This document shows, in pieces, positions 13,144-16,642 of a stretch of 16,642 nucleotides of DNA. Both the position numbers and the translations under genes were made by a program. This DNA is from an uncultured Bacilli bacterium (GTDB taxonomy: Bacteria > Bacillota_I > Bacilli_A > RF39 > UBA660), in assembly GCA_947629425.1 (NCBI GenBank), contig CANRDR010000019.1, positions 1 through 16,642 of the forward strand, in the 5' to 3' direction. Under the pieces are notes generated by a model. The model was not told the DNA's origin. It saw only the letters and a list, made by a program, of their open reading frames with translations, and ran no database searches. Each line of letters starts with the position of its first letter. Within the stretch, counting starts at the first letter, position 1.

Positions 13144-14586
13144 CTACCCTTCATTAAATTCAGATCTACCAATAAATTCTCTTAATACATTATCACTATC
13201 TAAGTATTCACTACTAATAGGATAAAAATTTTTCAAACTATCTAAAAGTCGTCTTGCCATATCATAATATTTTGAATCTATACTAATTGTATATAATAAT
13301 GGTTCAACAAATACTTTTAAAACACCAATTTCATATATATATGCTGTATTTAAAACAACATCCGCCTCATCTGTAAATGGAAATATATATTTTTCTTCTC
13401 CACGTCTTACATTTTCCCAAGTTGAAAGTGTTTTTTCAATACTAGCACCTCTTGTTCTATTATCTCTTACTATTCTTCTTAATAATCTATTATCAGTTGT
13501 AGATATATAATTATGTCTATCTATAGTAAGTGGTGTTAAAGGACTTACATATATTTTATATTTATCTTTTTTTAAAATAAATGCACTAACTTCTTCATTT
13601 AAACAATGTAAACCTTCTATTACTAATATGTCATCTTTTTCTAACTTAATTCCGTTTTCTTCAAATTTTTTAGTACCTATTGAAAAATGATATTTAGGTA
13701 TCTTAACAGATTTACCTAATAATAAATCACTAACTTGTTTTTTAAATAAATTTAAATCTATTGCATTTAAACTTTCATAATCTTTTGTACCATCTTGATT
13801 AGGTTTTATTTCATTATCTTCTTTATAATAATCATCTAAACTTAATTTAATTGTATTTTTACCTAAAGAATTTAAATACAAACATAATTTTCTACTACTA
13901 GTAGTTTTTCCACTACTAGAAGGTCCGCCAATAAATATAATCTTTTTCTTCAATCTAACTATATCTTGAGCTATTTTCATTATACTATCATTAATCATTA
14001 TATCATTTTTCTTAATAAAATCACTTATTTTACCATCAGATATTATTTTATTAATATCACTTACATAACTTATATGTTGTTTATTAATCCATTCATTATA
14101 TTTATTAAATTCTACTAACAAATTCTTTTTATGTATATATTCTCTTTTATCGTAATTATTTATTAATACAAAATCATTATTATTTAAATTAATTATTTTA
14201 AAATTACTTATTTGATTAGTATTTTCTACGATATTTGAAAAGAAATAATTATAATTACCTAATAATTCATTGAATGTTACTGTATCATTAATTATATTTT
14301 CTATTCCTTTAGATTTTTCTATTTGATTATATCTATTATAATAATTAATTGCATCTTTAGTACTTACAGTTAATTTTAATATAGGATAACTTTTTTTAAT
14401 ATATTCTCTCATTAAATTATCTATATTTTTAATATCTGTATTAGTTATTTTTTTATTAGTTAAAAATGTACCTCTCATACCAATATCTAAACTATGACAA
14501 AATTTAACTTCACAATTTAATATTTCTTTACATGCTATTATAAATAAAAATTTTAAACCTGCTTTTTCTTCTCTATTATTATCCAT
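13144..14586 (-). CDS. Nucleoside (uridine-type) kinase with ThrRS-like N-terminal domain, lacking TGS
   Basis: A 480-residue protein. The C-terminal half is a phosphoribulokinase/uridine-kinase P-loop domain: GGPSSSGKTT (220-229), SLDDYY (249-254), KDYESLNAIDL (268-278), ILVIEGLHCLN (320-330), and TTDNRLLRRIVRDNRTRG (363-380) with RRGEEKYIFPF (394-404). The N-terminal half (about 1-200) matches the ThrRS-second-additional-like part of long bacterial nucleoside kinases: FCHSLDIGMRG (29-39) and VEFNKYNEWINKQHI (158-172). The usual N-terminal TGS domain (about 60-80 residues) is absent. The ATG at 14586 is chosen, with GAGGG 7 nt upstream; the ATG at 14592 is too close to it. It probably phosphorylates a nucleoside using ATP; the exact substrate is not deducible. 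It is the first gene of the kinase-gap-prepilin operon. Confidence 0.88.
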   Translation of the reverse strand: MDNNREEKAGLKFLFIIACKEILNCEVKFCHSLDIGMRGTFLTNKKITNTDIKNIDNLMREYIKKSYPILKLTVSTKDAINYYNRYNQIEKSKGIENIINDTVTFNELLGNYNYFFSNIVENTNQISNFKIINLNNNDFVLINNYDKREYIHKKNLLVEFNKYNEWINKQHISYVSDINKIISDGKISDFIKKNDIMINDSIMKIAQDIVRLKKKIIFIGGPSSSGKTTSSRKLCLYLNSLGKNTIKLSLDDYYKEDNEIKPNQDGTKDYESLNAIDLNLFKKQVSDLLLGKSVKIPKYHFSIGTKKFEENGIKLEKDDILVIEGLHCLNEEVSAFILKKDKYKIYVSPLTPLTIDRHNYISTTDNRLLRRIVRDNRTRGASIEKTLSTWENVRRGEEKYIFPFTDEADVVLNTAYIYEIGVLKVFVEPLLYTISIDSKYYDMARRLLDSLKNFYPISSEYLDSDNVLREFIGRSEFNEG

Positions 14587-14616
14587 TATCATACCCTCTT
14601 TATTTTATATATATAT

Positions 14617-14625
14617 ATTTTATCA
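14617..14625 (-). promoter_or_regulatory. Extended -10 promoter of the kinase-gap-prepilin operon
   Basis: On the minus strand TGATAAAAT (TGn + TAAAAT), about 30 nt before the start codon, in the divergent region shared with clpP. No clear -35 box. Confidence 0.45.
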
Positions 14626-14699
14626 TGTAATATAAATTTTGTCATATTTTTTTATGTATTATTAATAAAAATATTTATAAAATATAAGTAGGTGATTTA

Positions 14700-15266
14700 A
14701 TGTTTATTCCTACAATACAAGAAACTACAATAAATGGAGAAAAAGTATATGACATTTATTCTAAATTATTAGAAAATAGAATTATTTTTATAAATGGTGA
14801 AATTAATGATAATTTATCTAATTTAGTTATATCAGAATTATTATATTTAGATAGTTTAAATCATGAAGATATAGATATATATATAAATAGTCCTGGAGGT
14901 TCTGTTACTAGTGGTCTTGCTATTATTGATACTATGAATTTTATTAAAAGTGATATTCGTACTACTGTAACTGGTATTGCAGCAAGTATGGCATCTATTA
15001 TACTAGCAAGTGGTACTAAAGGTAAAAGATATTCATTAAAAAATAGCGAAGTTATGATACATCAACCTTTAGGTAATATGAGTGGTCAAGCTACTGATAT
15101 AGAAATACATGCAAAAAGAATAATAGAAAAAAAGAAATTATTAAATAAAATGCTTTCTAATTTAACTAGTCAACCATTAAATGTTATAGAAAATGATACA
15201 GAAAGAGATAAATATTTTAATTCTAAAGAAAGTTTAGAATATGGTTTAATAGATAAAATAATTTAA
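14700..15266 (+). CDS. clpP: ATP-dependent Clp protease proteolytic subunit
   Basis: A 188-residue serine peptidase that forms the tetradecameric barrel fed by Clp ATPases. The catalytic triad is complete: S96 in GIAASMAS, H121 in MIHQP and D170 in ERDKYF. The NSPGGSVTSGLAI loop (63-75) and the N-terminal FIPTIQETT segment are typical. Length is slightly below the usual 190-200. AGGTGA lies 6 nt before the ATG. No CtsR-type or CIRCE operator is visible upstream. It is divergent from the nucleoside kinase operon and convergent with the glycosyltransferase gene, with no spacer between the stop codons. Confidence 0.96.
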   Translation: MFIPTIQETTINGEKVYDIYSKLLENRIIFINGEINDNLSNLVISELLYLDSLNHEDIDIYINSPGGSVTSGLAIIDTMNFIKSDIRTTVTGIAASMASIILASGTKGKRYSLKNSEVMIHQPLGNMSGQATDIEIHAKRIIEKKKLLNKMLSNLTSQPLNVIENDTERDKYFNSKESLEYGLIDKII

Positions 15267-15274
15267 CTATTTTT
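15255..15274. terminator. Weak AT-only hairpin at the clpP / glycosyltransferase convergence
   Basis: AAAATA / TATTTT with a 7-nt loop spans both stop codons. It is 6 bp with no GC, so at best a weak bidirectional terminator. No other terminator separates the two convergent genes. Confidence 0.25.
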
Positions 15275-16547
15275 CATATATTGCATATTTATCAAACACT
15301 TTTGTTAAATTATAATTTTTTTCTATAAAATCATAAATATCATTAGGTACTTGTCCACCTTCGTGATTTACATATAAAACAAATTTAGTACCTTTTTTTA
15401 ATGTTTTAAAATATTTTATTACATTTTTAGAACCATTATATCCCATATTACCATCTAATAATAAATCATACTTATTTATTGGATAATTATATAAAAATTT
15501 ATTATAATACGCTTCATAAATAACAAAATAGGTATCATCATATCCATCTAATTCTTCATACAATCTCTTTGCATCTATTAAATATTTCTCTTCTATTAAT
15601 TTCCCCTTTAATAAATTTATGCCTGGAACTAAATTTCTATTAGTAACTGTTAAAACAGTTGCAACAATAGGACAAACTATAAAAGTTATTAATATTTTTT
15701 TATATTTCAAAATAAATGGATTTTTTATTTTATAAACTAAATAAAATACAACAGGTGTTAAACTTAATAATATATGTAATAGATTAAATATAGGATAACT
15801 CATTGTTTGAAAAAATAATATATATAATATTTTTATATCTTTATATTTTTTAAATAAAACTAATAATAATACTATAGAAATAATAAAAATTATAATTCCA
15901 AAAGTACTTCTTACATTCTTAGTTGCAAAATCAAATAAACTTCCAAAAGCATAATTAATATAATCAAATAAACTTCCATTTATAATAAAATATATAATAT
16001 AGATAATATTAGGTATTAAAAAACCTATAAATCTTTTAATTATTTTTTTTATATCTTTATAATAATATAATGATGCTAACGTTAATAATCCAGTTGGACT
16101 TTTAGTTAAAAATATTAAACCTAATACTATACCGATAATATAATCATTATATTTTTTATCTTCTAAAACAAATAATATAAATAAAAATAATAAACATAAT
16201 ATATTATAATTAGGACTTATTATAAATGATGCTATTAAAATAACTTCTATTAAACATTTTTTATAATATTTATATATTAAATAATATATAGTGGTTGGTA
16301 CTATTGCAAAAGATAAATAAAATACTACTATATTTTTACCTAATAATTTCATAATAAGACCAAATATAGTAGGAAAAAGAGGTGTTATTACCATATTGTA
16401 ATCAGTATACATTTTTAATCCATTTGCGAAATTATATGAAAAACCATAATTCCATATTAAATCATTATTAACAACACTAAAATAAGTTAATAAAAAATTA
16501 AAAATGAATAGTGATAAAAAAATTAATATATTTTTATATTTCTTCAT
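15267..16547 (-). CDS. GT-C-type polytopic membrane glycosyltransferase
   Basis: A 426-residue protein with about 9-11 hydrophobic helices over residues 1-300, then a soluble C-terminal domain of about 110 residues. The first external loop reads NDLIWNYGFSYNFANGLKMYTDYNM (28-52). The acidic residues at D29 and D49 and the 'G-x2-MYTDY' pattern fit the catalytic loop of GT39/PMT-ArnT-like GT-C enzymes, which use polyprenyl-phosphate sugars outside the membrane. The C-terminal region (DTYFVIYEAY..., LYVNHEGGQVP) is Rossmann-like, as in other such enzymes. Acceptor and sugar are unknown; a role in cell-surface glycan or protein glycosylation is inference. AGGAG is 7 nt before the ATG. It is monocistronic and abuts clpP tail to tail. 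Confidence 0.72.
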   Translation of the reverse strand: MKKYKNILIFLSLFIFNFLLTYFSVVNNDLIWNYGFSYNFANGLKMYTDYNMVITPLFPTIFGLIMKLLGKNIVVFYLSFAIVPTTIYYLIYKYYKKCLIEVILIASFIISPNYNILCLLFLFILFVLEDKKYNDYIIGIVLGLIFLTKSPTGLLTLASLYYYKDIKKIIKRFIGFLIPNIIYIIYFIINGSLFDYINYAFGSLFDFATKNVRSTFGIIIFIISIVLLLVLFKKYKDIKILYILFFQTMSYPIFNLLHILLSLTPVVFYLVYKIKNPFILKYKKILITFIVCPIVATVLTVTNRNLVPGINLLKGKLIEEKYLIDAKRLYEELDGYDDTYFVIYEAYYNKFLYNYPINKYDLLLDGNMGYNGSKNVIKYFKTLKKGTKFVLYVNHEGGQVPNDIYDFIEKNYNLTKVFDKYAIYEK

Positions 16548-16565
16548 AATTTTACTCCTAGTATC

Positions 16566-16594
16566 ATTGTACTAAATTTCTAACGAAAAGTCTA
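16566..16594 (-). promoter_or_regulatory. Promoter of the GT-C glycosyltransferase gene
   Basis: On the minus strand TAGACT (16589-16594), an exact 17-nt spacer and TACAAT (16566-16571). The AGGAG site (16555-16559) starts 6 nt after the -10 box, so the leader is very short. Confidence 0.55.
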
Positions 16595-16619
16595 TGAAGT
16601 AAAACTTTGTTTTACTTCA
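16595..16619. repeat. Perfect 11-bp inverted repeat abutting the glycosyltransferase promoter
   Basis: TGAAGTAAAAC - TTT - GTTTTACTTCA. It directly touches the -35 box (16589-16594). Neither strand has a T-run right after the stem, so it looks more like an operator than a terminator. The end of an off-window minus-strand gene's transcript is the alternative. Confidence 0.6.
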
Positions 16620-16642
16620 CAAAAAAGTACAAAGCGTGTAGA

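Noticed and set aside
1..16642. CRISPR array, insertion sequence, transposase or replication origin
   Set aside because: No regularly spaced repeats, transposase motifs, terminal inverted repeat pairs or DnaA-box cluster were seen on either strand.

Overview
The window is strongly AT-rich DNA from a low-GC Gram-positive bacterium. It uses the standard bacterial code: Trp is TGG and TGA is a stop. YtxG/YtxH-like proteins, a type IV-type prepilin, YidD, GAPDH, ClpP and lipobox lipoproteins, together with very N/K/I-rich proteins, suggest an uncultured, probably genome-reduced gut Firmicute (RF39-like Bacilli or a relative). That placement is an impression from protein style, not a measurement.

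Left part (1-3473), accessory in character: a truncated XRE-type regulator (minus), a zinc-ribbon/DUF4352 membrane protein (plus), a DUF3592-like membrane protein (minus), and a two-domain protein joining an APH/choline-kinase-like phosphotransferase to a transglutaminase-like cysteine-protease fold (minus). This block ends at a tRNA-His gene (minus) and lies on the 3' side of that tRNA.

Centre-left (3668-6159, plus): a small membrane protein of unknown function, an ADP-ribosylglycohydrolase-like protein that has lost its metal-binding acidic motifs, YidD, and a TroA/ZnuA-like lipoprotein that has lost all four metal ligands. Two neighbouring proteins that keep the fold but not the metal site are the most unusual feature here.

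Centre (6196-10797, minus): cmk then alaS, overlapping by 4 nt, then a terminator and new promoter, then a four-gene unit: orphan lipoprotein, acidic disordered protein, YtxG-like, YtxH-like. AlaRS is only 580 residues: it lacks the beta-barrel linker and the C-terminal C-Ala domain but keeps the editing site. CMK has several unusual active-site residues.

Centre-right (10859-14586, minus): nucleoside kinase (ThrRS-like N-terminus, no TGS), GAPDH and a type IV-type prepilin in a tight operon. The prepilin is followed by an 801-nt open frame without a start codon. That frame encodes the natural C-terminal continuation of the pilin, and skipping a single T at the junction would give one 422-residue protein. 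It is therefore a frameshifted, recoded or mis-assembled large pilin.

Right (14700-16642): clpP (plus) abuts a convergent GT-C-type membrane glycosyltransferase (minus). Upstream of the latter is a perfect 11-bp palindrome beside its promoter.

Across the window many -10 boxes sit 5-11 nt from the Shine-Dalgarno sequence, which predicts very short mRNA leaders.
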